From NCBI GenBank assembly GCA_905201175.1, contig CAJKNC010000077.1, forward strand, positions 1-7,478: a stretch of DNA of 7,478 bases. The letters run 5' to 3'. The notes below the pieces were generated by a model. The model was not told the DNA's origin. It saw only the letters and a program-made list of their open reading frames with translations, and did no database searches. This stretch comes from an uncultured Succinatimonas sp. GTDB taxonomy: Bacteria > Pseudomonadota > Gammaproteobacteria > Enterobacterales > Succinivibrionaceae. Below, in pieces: positions 1-5,248 of this stretch (position 1 is the first letter of the stretch; the number at the start of each line of letters is the position of its first letter). Position numbers and translations under genes: made by a program.

Positions 1-90
1 AGAATATCAAGTTATATATTTATTATTAATAATATGCTTGTTTTATTATTTGAGATAGGACTTTTTAAGTATCAAACAGCTGAAGATTAA
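1..90 (+). CDS. Possible 3' end of a gene entering from the left edge (very tentative)
   Basis: The first forward frame is open from base 1 to a TAA at 88-90, giving 29 codons that end in the residues KYQTAED. A plus-strand terminator follows about 44 bases later, which is what the end of a gene would look like. Against this, the stretch is very AT-rich, a second frame is also open for about 18 codons, and no family is recognisable. An ATG at 34 could also start an 18-residue peptide, but no convincing ribosome binding site precedes it. Sequence to the left of the window would settle it. Confidence 0.2.
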   Translation, partial: RISSYIFIINNMLVLLFEIGLFKYQTAED

Positions 91-133
91 GCAGATAAGT
101 TTTTTATAGGAATTTTTTTAGTAAAACTATCGC

Positions 134-166
134 AAAGGCATCTTTATTTTTAGATGCCTTTTATTT
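134..166 (+). terminator. Rho-independent terminator for a gene to the left
   Basis: Perfect 10-bp arms AAAGGCATCT (134-143) and AGATGCCTTT (152-161) enclose an 8-base T-rich loop. They are followed by the T-rich run TTTTATTT on the plus strand. The minus-strand exit has only three Ts before GCG, so the plus direction is favoured. It cannot serve sstT, which has its own hairpin nearer its stop codon, so it probably ends a plus-strand transcript that starts outside the window. Confidence 0.7.
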
Positions 167-178
167 AATTATATCAAT

Positions 179-214
179 AAAAAAACTGCCGCAGATAAGA
201 CTTCGGCAGTTTTT
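179..214 (-). terminator. Rho-independent terminator of sstT, possibly bidirectional
   Basis: Perfect 11-bp arms AAAAACTGCCG (181-191) and CGGCAGTTTTT (204-214) enclose a 12-base loop. Read on the minus strand, the stem begins 8 bases after the sstT stop codon and ends in seven Ts (185-179). Read on the plus strand it ends in five Ts, so it could also stop residual transcription coming from the left. Confidence 0.88.
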
Positions 215-222
215 AAAGCAAA

Positions 223-1479
223 TTATTTCTGAGCTTCCTTAGCTTTCTTTAAGCGCTCGGCACGCATGCAGGCAGCTGCGGTGAAGAGCACGTCAGTTGA
301 GCTGTTCAAAGCAGTTTCAGTAGAGTCCTGAATAACGCCGATGATAAAGCCGATGCCTACAATCTGCATGGCAATGTCGTTGCCGATGCCGAAAATAGAG
401 CAGGCTAAAGGAATAAGCATTAAGGAGCCGCCAGCTACGCCGGAGCTTCCGGCTGCACACAGTACAGCTGCAATGCACATTAAGAGAGCTGAGGCAAAAT
501 CGACATGAATTCCTAAAGTAGAGACGGCAGCCATGGTCATAACGATAATGGTTATGGCAGCGCCTTCCATATTGATGGTGCAGCCTAAAGGAATGGAGAG
601 AGAATAGGTCTCTTTAGGAAGCTTTAATTCTTCGCATAAGGCTAAATTAACAGGCAGATTAGCAGCAGAAGATCTGGTGAAGAAAGCGGTAATGCCGGAA
701 CGCATTACGCTCTTAAATACTAATGGATAAGGATTCTGACGAATGTACAGGTAAACTAAGAACGGATTTATGATAAAGGCTAAGATGAGCATGGTTGCGA
801 CGAGTACCACTACTACATGAACATAGCTTAAGAGATTGGTAAAGCCGCCTTCCTGAGTGCATGAAGAATAGACTAAGCCGAACACGCCTAAAGGAGCGCA
901 GCGAATGACCATGCGGATTACGCCTGAGATGCTTTGTGCCAAATCATCTAAAACGCGCTTGGTTTCATCATGTGCGACGCGGAACATTAAGCCTAAAGCA
1001 ATGCCCCACATTAAGATAGCAACATAGTTTCCATTTATAATAGCGCCTACGGGGTTTTCTACAGCCTGATTTAAGAAGTTAATTAAGACTTCCTTGATGC
1101 CCTGCGGGGTGTTCACGCCTTCAGCCTGTGAGGCTAGGGCAGAGAAAGTGCTTGGGAAAATTTGGCTCATGGTAAAGGCTAAAAGAGCCGCAGCCATCAT
1201 GCCTACCATATAAAGAGTAATGATTGGACGCATATTGGTCTGCGTTCCGGTTCTGTGTTTGGCAATAGCAGCAGAGACCAGGACAAAAACTAATATTGGA
1301 GCAACAGCTTTTAAGGCCTGAACAAAGAGTTTTCCTAAAGTTGGAATAATAGCCTTATCATCAGGATAAACCACGGCAACAATAATGCCTAGGAACAGTC
1401 CGATAATGATCTGCAGGATAAAGGGAATTTTATTTAGAGTATTAGCAAATGGTGCTTTAGGGTTAAGATTTTCTAACAT
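223..1479 (-). CDS. sstT: Na+/serine-threonine symporter SstT
   Basis: Inner-membrane transporter of the dicarboxylate/amino acid:cation symporter family (GltPh fold) that takes up serine and threonine with sodium. The 418 residues are close to the 414 of E. coli SstT and are hydrophobic throughout. Visible signatures are FFTRSSAANLPVN (266-278), NMEGAA (303-308), the glycine-rich hairpin GSSGVAGGS (344-352) and QDSTETALNSSTD (384-396). In the last, D385, T389, N392 and D396 align with GltPh D394, T398, N401 and D405. The GltPh arginine that holds the substrate carboxylate is replaced by E388, as in E. coli SstT, which fits a neutral substrate. E305 replaces the Ala I recall in E. coli at the NMxGxA signature. 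The start ATG (1479-1477) has AAAGAG eight bases upstream. The gene is monocistronic, with its own promoter candidate and terminator. The family call is very secure; substrate preference is inferred from family. Confidence 0.95.
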   Translation of the reverse strand: MLENLNPKAPFANTLNKIPFILQIIIGLFLGIIVAVVYPDDKAIIPTLGKLFVQALKAVAPILVFVLVSAAIAKHRTGTQTNMRPIITLYMVGMMAAALLAFTMSQIFPSTFSALASQAEGVNTPQGIKEVLINFLNQAVENPVGAIINGNYVAILMWGIALGLMFRVAHDETKRVLDDLAQSISGVIRMVIRCAPLGVFGLVYSSCTQEGGFTNLLSYVHVVVVLVATMLILAFIINPFLVYLYIRQNPYPLVFKSVMRSGITAFFTRSSAANLPVNLALCEELKLPKETYSLSIPLGCTINMEGAAITIIVMTMAAVSTLGIHVDFASALLMCIAAVLCAAGSSGVAGGSLMLIPLACSIFGIGNDIAMQIVGIGFIIGVIQDSTETALNSSTDVLFTAAACMRAERLKKAKEAQK

Positions 1480-1514
1480 TATGTAAACTCTTTATATATG
1501 GATTTGGTTTGGCA

Positions 1515-1523
1515 AATATAACA
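1515..1523 (-). promoter_or_regulatory. Extended -10 promoter candidate for sstT
   Basis: On the minus strand the bases read TGTTATATT: a TG dinucleotide, one base, then TATATT (1520-1515), five of six to TATAAT. No good -35 lies 16-18 bases upstream, which is tolerable for an extended -10 element. Transcription would begin near 1508 and leave a leader of about 29 bases before the sstT ATG. Confidence 0.5.
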
Positions 1524-1753
1524 GATATTCTTGTTAAATTTTCTGAGCTAATTTAGCAAGAATAGCTATTTTAGTCTAAAAATAGGCTTAAGAGGAAATT
1601 CTGCACCATTTTTGTGTTCTCTATTTGAATAAATACAGTCAGGCGGTCAGCTTTTGATTATTTTTATAGCGAAATATTTTTTTTATCAGCAATAAATTTT
1701 ATTCATATAAGACTTAAAAAATAAGTTTTTGTCAAAATTTGAAATTTTTTTCA

Positions 1754-1782
1754 TTAAAGACAATTTGTCAATATTGTATAAA
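1754..1782 (+). promoter_or_regulatory. Tentative promoter of the scaffold/GGGtGRT operon
   Basis: TATAAA at 1777-1782 is a good -10 hexamer (five of six). At the 17-base spacing the -35 position holds TTAAAG (1754-1759), which matches TTGACA at only three positions. A start near 1789 would give a leader of about 80 bases containing the hairpin at 1824-1845. The poor -35 together with the repeats around it would suit a promoter that needs an activator. Other AT-rich hexamers nearby cannot be excluded. Confidence 0.4.
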
Positions 1783-1793
1783 AAGACAATTTG
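1756..1793 (+). repeat. Direct repeat of AAAGACAATTTG flanking the -10 candidate
   Basis: The same 12 bases occur at 1756-1767 and at 1782-1793, a start-to-start distance of 26 bases. The first copy runs into TC and so forms a GACAA-T-TTGTC dyad (1759-1769); between the copies is the palindrome CAATATTG (1769-1776). One copy covers the -35 side and the other the expected transcription start. This looks like a regulator binding site, but I recognise no known box: it is neither FNR (TTGAT-N4-ATCAA) nor CRP (TGTGA-N6-TCACA). Confidence 0.45.
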
Positions 1794-1823
1794 AGCGAAA
1801 ATCTAAATGTACTAACACATGTA

Positions 1824-1845
1824 TGATTCCTCATCCGAGGAATCA
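1824..1845 (+). promoter_or_regulatory. Stem-loop in the scaffold operon leader
   Basis: Perfect 9-bp arms TGATTCCTC (1824-1832) and GAGGAATCA (1837-1845) close a 4-base loop ATCC. The stem ends 26 bases before the ATG at 1872 and 14 bases before the AAGG ribosome binding site at 1860-1863, which it leaves exposed. What follows is A-rich with no T run, so it is not a terminator. A 5'-end mRNA-stabilising structure or a protein-binding leader element is plausible; no riboswitch class is recognisable in so short a leader. Confidence 0.5.
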
Positions 1846-1871
1846 AATTAAATTAAAACAAGGTACCACTA

Positions 1872-2570
1872 ATGATATATTCAAAAGAAGTAGAACAGAT
1901 GTGTCCTGTTACTAAGGGTGCATATCATGGCCCTGCTCCTATTCCTGAAGAGGGTAAATGGGTTCAGGCTAAAGAGATTACTGATATCAGCGGCTTAACT
2001 CACGGTATAGGCTGGTGTGCTCCGCAGCAGGGCGCCTGCAAGCTTACTTTGAACGTTAAGAACGGCATTATTGAAGAAGCTTTGGTGGAGACTATTGGCT
2101 GCACTGGTATGACCCACTCTGCTGCTATGGCATCTGAGATCCTCCCGGGCAAGACCTTATTAGAGGCTTTAAACACTGACTTGGTCTGCGATGCTATCAA
2201 TACTGCAATGCGCGAGCTCTTCTTACAGATCGTTTACGGCCGTACTCAGACCGCTTTCTCTGAGGGCGGCTTACCTATTGGTGCTTCCTTAGAGGATTTA
2301 GGCAAGAATCTTCGTAGCCAGGTAGGTACCATGTTCGGTACTAAGGCTAAGGGTTCTCGTTACCTCGAGATGACCGAAGGTTATGTAACTCGCTTAGCTT
2401 TAAATGCTGACAATGAGATCGTCGGTTACGAATTCGTAAACTTAGGCAAGCTCATCGACCTCTTAAAGAAGGAGCCGGAGCTTTCTGGTGCTGAGGCTAT
2501 TGCCAAGGTTCGCGGTCATTATGGTCAGTTCGATGGCGCTGCCAAGTACATCGACCCGAGACACGAATAA
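1872..2570 (+). CDS. NifU/IscU-like iron-sulfur scaffold-type protein, partner of GGGtGRT
   Basis: A 232-residue cytoplasmic protein whose N-terminal part (about 40-110) resembles the IscU/NifU scaffold domain: KLTLNVKNGIIEEA (57-70), then ETIGCTGMTHSAAMASEIL (73-91) and GKTLLEA (93-99). It is much longer than IscU (128 residues); the tail (about 150-232) has no assigned fold. Cysteines are C11, C49, C56, C77 and C106. C77 matches IscU C63. The IscU C-G-D ligand motif is not kept; C49 and C56 flank its place. The HCS motif with the third IscU cysteine is absent, and C106 lies earlier. The start is supported by AAGG at 1860-1863, eight bases before the ATG; a downstream Met10 has no comparable site. 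The GGGtGRT gene starts 17 bases after its stop codon, so the pair is an operon. Proteins like this are commonly annotated as Fe-S cluster assembly scaffolds beside GGGtGRT genes; true cluster assembly here is not shown. Confidence 0.82.
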   Translation: MIYSKEVEQMCPVTKGAYHGPAPIPEEGKWVQAKEITDISGLTHGIGWCAPQQGACKLTLNVKNGIIEEALVETIGCTGMTHSAAMASEILPGKTLLEALNTDLVCDAINTAMRELFLQIVYGRTQTAFSEGGLPIGASLEDLGKNLRSQVGTMFGTKAKGSRYLEMTEGYVTRLALNADNEIVGYEFVNLGKLIDLLKKEPELSGAEAIAKVRGHYGQFDGAAKYIDPRHE

Positions 2571-2587
2571 GAGGAGACGTACTGAAA

Positions 2588-3589
2588 ATGGCATTATTTG
2601 AAAGTTATGAGCGTCGTATTGAGAAAGTCACCAAGGCTTTAAACGACAACGGCATCAAGTCTGTAGAAGAAGCAATGGAAATCTGCAAGTCCTACGGCTT
2701 GAACCCTTATGAGACTGTTAAGAGCATTCAGCCTATCGCTTTTGAGAACGCTGGCTGGGCTTATGTTTGCGGTGCTGCTATTGCATTAAAGAAGCAGGTT
2801 AAGTCTGCAGCTGAGGCTGCTGAGGCTATTGGTATTGGTTTACAGGCTTTCTGTATTCCTGGCTCTGTAGCTGAAGATCGTAAGGTTGGCTTAGGCCACG
2901 GCAACTTAGGCGCTATGTTGCTGCGCGATGAGACCAAGTGCTTCGCTTTCTTAGCCGGTCACGAGTCCTTCGCTGCTGCTGAGGGTGCTATCGGTATCGT
3001 TCGTAATGCTAACAAGGCTCGTAAGACCCCGTTACGCGTTATCTTAAACGGCTTAGGCAAGGATGCAGCTCAGATCATTTCCCGCATCAACGGCTTCACC
3101 TATGTTCAGACTAAGTTCGACTATGCAACCTCTGAGCTTAAGATCGTTATGGAGAAGGCTTACTCCAACGGTGAGCGTGCTGCTGTTCGCTGCTATGGCG
3201 CTGATGATGTTCGTGAAGGCGTTGCTATTATGCATCACGAGGGTGTTGATGTTTCCATCACTGGTAACTCCACCAACCCGACCCGCTTCCAGCACCCGGT
3301 TGCCGGCACTTATAAGAAAGAGTGCGTAGAGCAGGGCAAGAAGTACTTCTCCGTAGCTTCCGGCGGTGGTACCGGCCGTACCTTACATCCGGACAATATG
3401 GCTGCTGGTCCTGCCTCTTACGGTATGACTGATACCATGGGCCGTATGCACTCTGATGCCCAGTTCGCAGGTTCTTCCTCCGTACCGGCTCACGTAGAGA
3501 TGATGGGCTTCATGGGTATGGGCAACAACCCGATGGTAGGTGCTACCGTTGCTGTTGCTGTTGCTGTTAACGCTGCTTTAAACAAGTAA
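2588..3589 (+). CDS. GGGtGRT-family protein of unknown function
   Basis: A 333-residue soluble protein carrying the motif that names its family, GGGTGRT (259-265, inside ASGGGTGRTLHPDN). I know of no established activity. A glycine-rich HGNLGAML (104-111), the family motif, and a methionine-rich segment (271-316, ten Met plus H288 and H302) stand out. Cysteines are C33, C61, C89, C118, C202 and C246. There is no signal peptide or membrane segment; the tail is a short AVAVAV repeat. GAGGAG (2571-2576), directly after the scaffold stop codon, is a strong ribosome binding site 11 bases before the ATG. All 14 arginines use CGT or CGC, against 11 of 16 in the enolase gene, which suggests high expression. 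Tight linkage to an Fe-S scaffold-like gene makes a metal- or cluster-linked role possible, but that is inference. The family assignment is firm and the function open. Confidence 0.9.
   Translation: MALFESYERRIEKVTKALNDNGIKSVEEAMEICKSYGLNPYETVKSIQPIAFENAGWAYVCGAAIALKKQVKSAAEAAEAIGIGLQAFCIPGSVAEDRKVGLGHGNLGAMLLRDETKCFAFLAGHESFAAAEGAIGIVRNANKARKTPLRVILNGLGKDAAQIISRINGFTYVQTKFDYATSELKIVMEKAYSNGERAAVRCYGADDVREGVAIMHHEGVDVSITGNSTNPTRFQHPVAGTYKKECVEQGKKYFSVASGGGTGRTLHPDNMAAGPASYGMTDTMGRMHSDAQFAGSSSVPAHVEMMGFMGMGNNPMVGATVAVAVAVNAALNK
3548..3568 (+). repeat. Hexanucleotide repeat (GTTGCT) at the 3' end of the GGGtGRT gene
   Basis: Three full GTTGCT units plus a final GTT encode the alternating Val-Ala stretch VAVAVAV near the C-terminus. 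A unit gained or lost by slippage would stay in frame and add or remove two residues. It is short enough to be a simple by-product of codon preference in a Val/Ala-rich helix or strand. Confidence 0.6.
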
Positions 3590-3614
3590 TTATTTAAAGC
3601 TCGATAAATAGCTT

Positions 3615-3655
3615 AAGCCTCGCTATTGGCCATCAGGACTGACAGCGAGGCTTTT
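3615..3655 (+). terminator. Rho-independent terminator of the scaffold/GGGtGRT operon
   Basis: Perfect 10-bp GC-rich arms AAGCCTCGCT (3615-3624) and AGCGAGGCTT (3644-3653) are followed by TT, giving a four-T run, then AATTT. The loop is 19 bases. It begins 25 bases after the GGGtGRT stop codon and separates the operon from eno, so eno needs its own promoter. Confidence 0.85.
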
Positions 3656-3781
3656 AATTTGCTCCTTGAGCAGTTAATTTTTTTGTATGCAATCCTAAAC
3701 ATTTTTTTATCCTGTCCTCTAATTTTCAGAGCCCAGTCTCCTTATAAAAAATTTCTTAGTGAATAAAAAATTCAATTATAA

Positions 3782-3839
3782 GTTAACATAAACTAACTTA
3801 TTTTGTTATACTTAGCTCATCTGGTTAGCATATGTTAAC
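3782..3839. promoter_or_regulatory. Two related 16-bp dyads flanking the eno promoter, candidate operators
   Basis: Both sites have the form GTTA-N8-TAAC. Site 1 is GTTAACATAAACTAAC (3782-3797), over the -35 element. Site 2 is GTTAGCATATGTTAAC (3824-3839), just after the expected start. They agree at 12 of 16 positions; site 2 pairs with itself at 7 of 8 positions around CATATG. The sites are 42 bp apart, about four helical turns, so they would lie on the same face of the DNA. In addition, 10-bp inverted copies (3781-3790 and 3831-3840) enclose the -10. The arrangement fits a dimeric repressor gripping both sides of the promoter; I do not recognise the regulator. Confidence 0.5.
3783..3812 (+). 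promoter_or_regulatory. Extended -10 promoter of eno
   Basis: TTAACA at 3783-3788 (five of six to TTGACA) lies 18 bases from TATACT at 3807-3812 (five of six to TATAAT). TG plus one base precedes the -10, giving a full extended element TGTTATACT (3804-3812). Transcription would start near 3819-3820 with a leader of about 46 bases that ends in the AAGGA ribosome binding site (3855-3859). This is the best promoter in the window. Confidence 0.75.
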
Positions 3840-3865
3840 TATCTCAACCTCAATAAGGAAAGCAA

Positions 3866-5170
3866 ATGTCTAAGATTGTAAAAGTACTAGCTCGTGAAAT
3901 TATAGATTCCCGCGGAAACCCGACTGTTGAAGCCGATGTTTATTTAGAGGACGGTTCCTTTGGCACAGCTGCAGCTCCATCAGGGGCTTCCACGGGATCT
4001 AAGGAGGCTTTGGAGCTGCGTGACGGCGACAGCAGGCGCTATGGCGGCAAGGGCGTATTAAAGGCGGTAGAGAACGTAAATACAAAAATTGCAGAAGAGC
4101 TTGTCGGCATGGATGCAGCCTGTCAGAAGGAAATTGATGAGGCTATGATTGCACTTGACGGCACGCCGAACAAGAGCGTCTTAGGAGCTAATGCTGTACT
4201 GGCAGTATCCTTAGCTGCTGCCAAGGCTCAGGCTAAATCTGAAAACCTGCCTTTATATGCTTATATTTCTAAGCTGAACGGAACTTTCGGCGAATATGTC
4301 ATGCCGCTGCCTATGATGAATATCTTAAATGGCGGCAAGCATGCTGATAATAATGTAGATATTCAGGAATTCATGATTCAGCCTGCCGGAGCCCAAAGTC
4401 TGCGTGAGGCTGTACGCATGGGTGCTGAAGTGTTCCATGCTTTAGCTGCTGTTTTAAAGGCCCGCGGACTTAATACCGCTGTAGGCGATGAAGGCGGATT
4501 TGCTCCTAACTTATCTTCAAATGCAGAAGCATTTAACTGCATTAAGGAAGCTGTTGAGAAGGCTGGCTATGTCTTTGGCAAGGACATTACCCTGGCTATG
4601 GACTGTGCCTCATCTGAGTTTTACGATCCCAATACTAAAAAATACAATCTTGCCGGCGAGGGCAAGAGCTTAACTTCATATGAGTTTACTGATTATTTAA
4701 GCGAGCTGGTTTCCAAGTATCCGATTGTTTCAATTGAAGATGGTCAAAATGAAACTGATTATGAGGGCTTTAAGCATCAGACTGAGGTTTTAGGCAGAAA
4801 GGTGCAGCTGGTAGGAGACGATCTCTTTGTAACCAATACTAAGATCTTAAAGCAGGGCATTGAGATGGGAATTGCGAACTCCATCTTAATCAAATTCAAT
4901 CAGATTGGATCTTTAACTGAGACCTTAGAGGCCATCAGGATGGCTAAGGATGCAGGCTATACGGCTATAGTTTCTCATCGTTCGGGCGAGACTGAAGATA
5001 CCACAATTGCCGATTTAGCTGTAGGCACTGCCTGCGGACAGATTAAGACCGGCTCTATGAGCAGATCGGATCGTGTTGCCAAGTACAACCGCTTAATCCG
5101 CATTGAAGAAGAATTAGGCTCTGTCAAAGCACCTTTTTTAGGTTTAAAGGCTTTAAAGATTGAAAGATAA
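3866..5170 (+). CDS. eno: Enolase (phosphopyruvate hydratase)
   Basis: Glycolytic and gluconeogenic enzyme of the cytosol that interconverts 2-phosphoglycerate and phosphoenolpyruvate using Mg2+; in E. coli it is also part of the RNA degradosome. The 434 residues are a normal full length. Conserved sites are the mobile loop SGAST (39-43), E168 and E209 (in GDEGGFAP), metal ligands D246, E291 and D318, K343 in LIKFNQIGS, H371-R372-S373 and K394 in GQIKTGSMSR. Nothing essential is missing. The start has AAGGA (3855-3859) six bases before the ATG. pyrG, the usual upstream neighbour in E. coli and many relatives, is not here; the gene stands alone between a terminator and its own promoter and converges on rimO. 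Five of 16 arginines use AGA or AGG, so codon choice is less selective than in the GGGtGRT gene. Confidence 0.98.
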   Translation: MSKIVKVLAREIIDSRGNPTVEADVYLEDGSFGTAAAPSGASTGSKEALELRDGDSRRYGGKGVLKAVENVNTKIAEELVGMDAACQKEIDEAMIALDGTPNKSVLGANAVLAVSLAAAKAQAKSENLPLYAYISKLNGTFGEYVMPLPMMNILNGGKHADNNVDIQEFMIQPAGAQSLREAVRMGAEVFHALAAVLKARGLNTAVGDEGGFAPNLSSNAEAFNCIKEAVEKAGYVFGKDITLAMDCASSEFYDPNTKKYNLAGEGKSLTSYEFTDYLSELVSKYPIVSIEDGQNETDYEGFKHQTEVLGRKVQLVGDDLFVTNTKILKQGIEMGIANSILIKFNQIGSLTETLEAIRMAKDAGYTAIVSHRSGETEDTTIADLAVGTACGQIKTGSMSRSDRVAKYNRLIRIEEELGSVKAPFLGLKALKIER

Positions 5171-5198
5171 TAGCCTTACTTAAAGAAAGGTGAATGTT

Positions 5199-5233
5199 AA
5201 AAGTCCCGTTTTTTGTTAAACGGGACTTTTTTT
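5199..5233. terminator. Strong terminator between convergent eno and rimO
   Basis: Perfect 13-bp arms AAAAGTCCCGTTT (5199-5211) and AAACGGGACTTTT (5218-5230) close a 6-base loop. On the plus strand the stem runs into seven Ts (5227-5233), ideal for ending eno. On the minus strand the exit has four Ts before AACATT and begins 18 bases after the rimO stop codon, so it probably serves rimO too, less efficiently. Confidence 0.88.
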
Positions 5234-5248
5234 CTGAAGACGAATTTC

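Larger units (their letters stand above)
1480..1871. other. Divergent AT-rich regulatory spacer, no gene
   Basis: This 392-base stretch separates divergent sstT and the scaffold operon. I see no convincing ORF or structured RNA in it. It holds the sstT -10 candidate and several short dyads with AT-rich arms: GCTAA-T-TTAGC (1547-1557), CTATTTT/AAAATAG with a 6-base gap (1566-1585), TCAAA-A-TTTGA (1732-1742) and GACAA-T-TTGTC (1759-1769). A direct repeat and a leader hairpin lie nearer the operon and are listed separately. Apart from a CTATTTGAATAAATAC stretch and one TTGAT half-site, positions 1590-1730 show nothing I can assign. In DNA this AT-rich some of the short dyads will be chance. Confidence 0.6.

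Noticed and set aside
1652..1668. Possible FNR site around TTGATTATTTTTAT
   Set aside because: Only one half-site matches; the second half does not read ATCAA, and the DNA is AT-rich.
2000..2200. Minus-strand ORF of 66 codons opposite the scaffold gene
   Set aside because: Lies wholly inside a well-supported gene; no ribosome binding site or recognisable product.
2810..2828. Tandem GCTGAGGCT repeat in the GGGtGRT gene
   Set aside because: Two 9-base units encoding AEAAEA; explained by biased codons in an Ala/Glu-rich helix.
3053..3329. Overlapping plus (3063-3329) and minus (3053-3295) ORFs inside the GGGtGRT gene
   Set aside because: Both are alternative frames of a strongly codon-biased gene and show no family features.
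4488..4673. Plus-strand ORF of 61 codons inside eno
   Set aside because: Out-of-frame shadow of the enolase catalytic region; basic, low-complexity translation with no start signal.
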